Source of the DNA: CAUZJO01 sp963580245
GTDB taxonomy: Bacteria > Sumerlaeota > Sumerlaeia > MVZB01
Assembly: GCA_963580245.1 (NCBI GenBank)
Contig: CAUZJO010000193.1
Location: 1-6,401 of the forward strand
DNA: 6,401 nt
Reading direction: 5' to 3'
Position numbers and translations under genes: made by a program. This document shows, piece by piece, positions 6,216 through 6,401 of this stretch (position 1 is its first letter; each line of letters starts with the position of its first letter). The notes beneath the pieces are model-generated. The model was not told the origin of the DNA, did not search any database, and was given only the letters and a program-made list of their open reading frames with translations.

Positions 6216-6401
6216 GTGCCGGGGCGTCCAGACCGTTAGCCCATTTTCCGCAGTTCAGCGCTTAGAAGTGCCCGTTTTCGAAGAAATTTGCATTTTTCGG
6301 GTAAAAGTCTGCACTACATTTTGAATTCTTTTGGGTCGGTTCGGCAGTGGAAGCCCCAGACGCTGGAGCAGAATCGCGAGGTGTTTTTCGGGACGGCTGA
6401 C
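6216..6401. other. A+T-richer right-edge region
   Basis: Composition drops markedly from about 6240 to 6335, with T-rich runs (GTTTTCG, ATTTTTCGGG, ATTTTGAATTCTTTT). No canonical terminator after the NRDE gene is visible. The compositional change together with the - strand frame described separately suggests a boundary to an unrelated, perhaps acquired, segment. Confidence 0.4.
6255..6401 (-). CDS. Possible 3' end of a leftward gene, unrecognised
   Basis: A - strand frame is open from the right edge to TGA at 6255-6257, giving 48 residues with the segments KHLAILLQRLGLPLPNRPKR and IQNVVQTFTRKMQ, then a basic tail ending TGTSKR. The Leu-rich helix followed by a basic stretch is protein-like and reminded me of transposase C-termini, but I cannot name a family. 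The same triplets read on the + strand are also open, so the coding strand is not certain. A convergent gene end here would fit the end of the NRDE gene 40 nt away. Confidence 0.3.
   Translation of the reverse strand, partial: VSRPEKHLAILLQRLGLPLPNRPKRIQNVVQTFTRKMQISSKTGTSKR

Noticed and set aside
6293..6391. Direct repeat TTTTTCGGG at 6293-6301 and 6383-6391
   Set aside because: Only nine bases, no flanking inverted repeats or repeat-bounded element visible; likely chance in a T-rich region.

Overview
The window is GC-rich bacterial DNA, roughly 60-65% G+C by eye. Its centre is an intact translation/nucleotide housekeeping cluster on the + strand: rpsB (ribosomal protein S2), tsf (elongation factor Ts) and pyrH (UMP kinase). 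The order rpsB-tsf-pyrH is widely conserved in bacteria, so it does not name a phylum. The FG-GAP/VCBS repeats with DGDGD and WYEN motifs, the DinB-NRDE gene pair and the GC-rich codon use would suit a planctomycete or another environmental Gram-negative lineage. That placement is inference only.

Layout. Bases 1-1366, - strand: 5' part of an exported FG-GAP/VCBS repeat protein that runs off the left edge. It has a signal peptide and about six 51-residue repeats, and its frame is broken by three single-base indels. Bases 1367-1849: divergent intergenic region and rpsB leader. It holds a G-quadruplex-type G-rich tract and two hairpins. The loop of the upstream hairpin is complementary to the Shine-Dalgarno loop of the second, a possible kissing-loop translational switch. 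Bases 1850-2857: rpsB, with a long C-terminal tail ending in Q-x-A-P-x pentapeptide repeats. Bases 2965-3870: tsf, best started at a GTG. Bases 3910-4656: pyrH, preceded by a 7-codon mini-ORF that overlaps its start codon.

The gene that usually follows pyrH, frr (ribosome recycling factor), is not here. Instead there is a DinB-like metal-binding-fold gene (4852-5426, with one apparent frameshift) and an NRDE/TANGO2-family gene (5442-6215), 15 nt apart and probably co-transcribed. The right end (6216-6401) is less GC-rich and contains an open - strand frame that may be the 3' end of another gene.

Functionally, S2 and EF-Ts serve translation and PyrH makes UDP for RNA and envelope precursors, so the central cluster is growth-linked. 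The flanking genes are accessory. All four apparent indels fall in the flanking genes and none in the roughly 2.7 kb housekeeping block. This fits decay of dispensable genes, but sequencing error in repetitive or G-rich DNA is not excluded.
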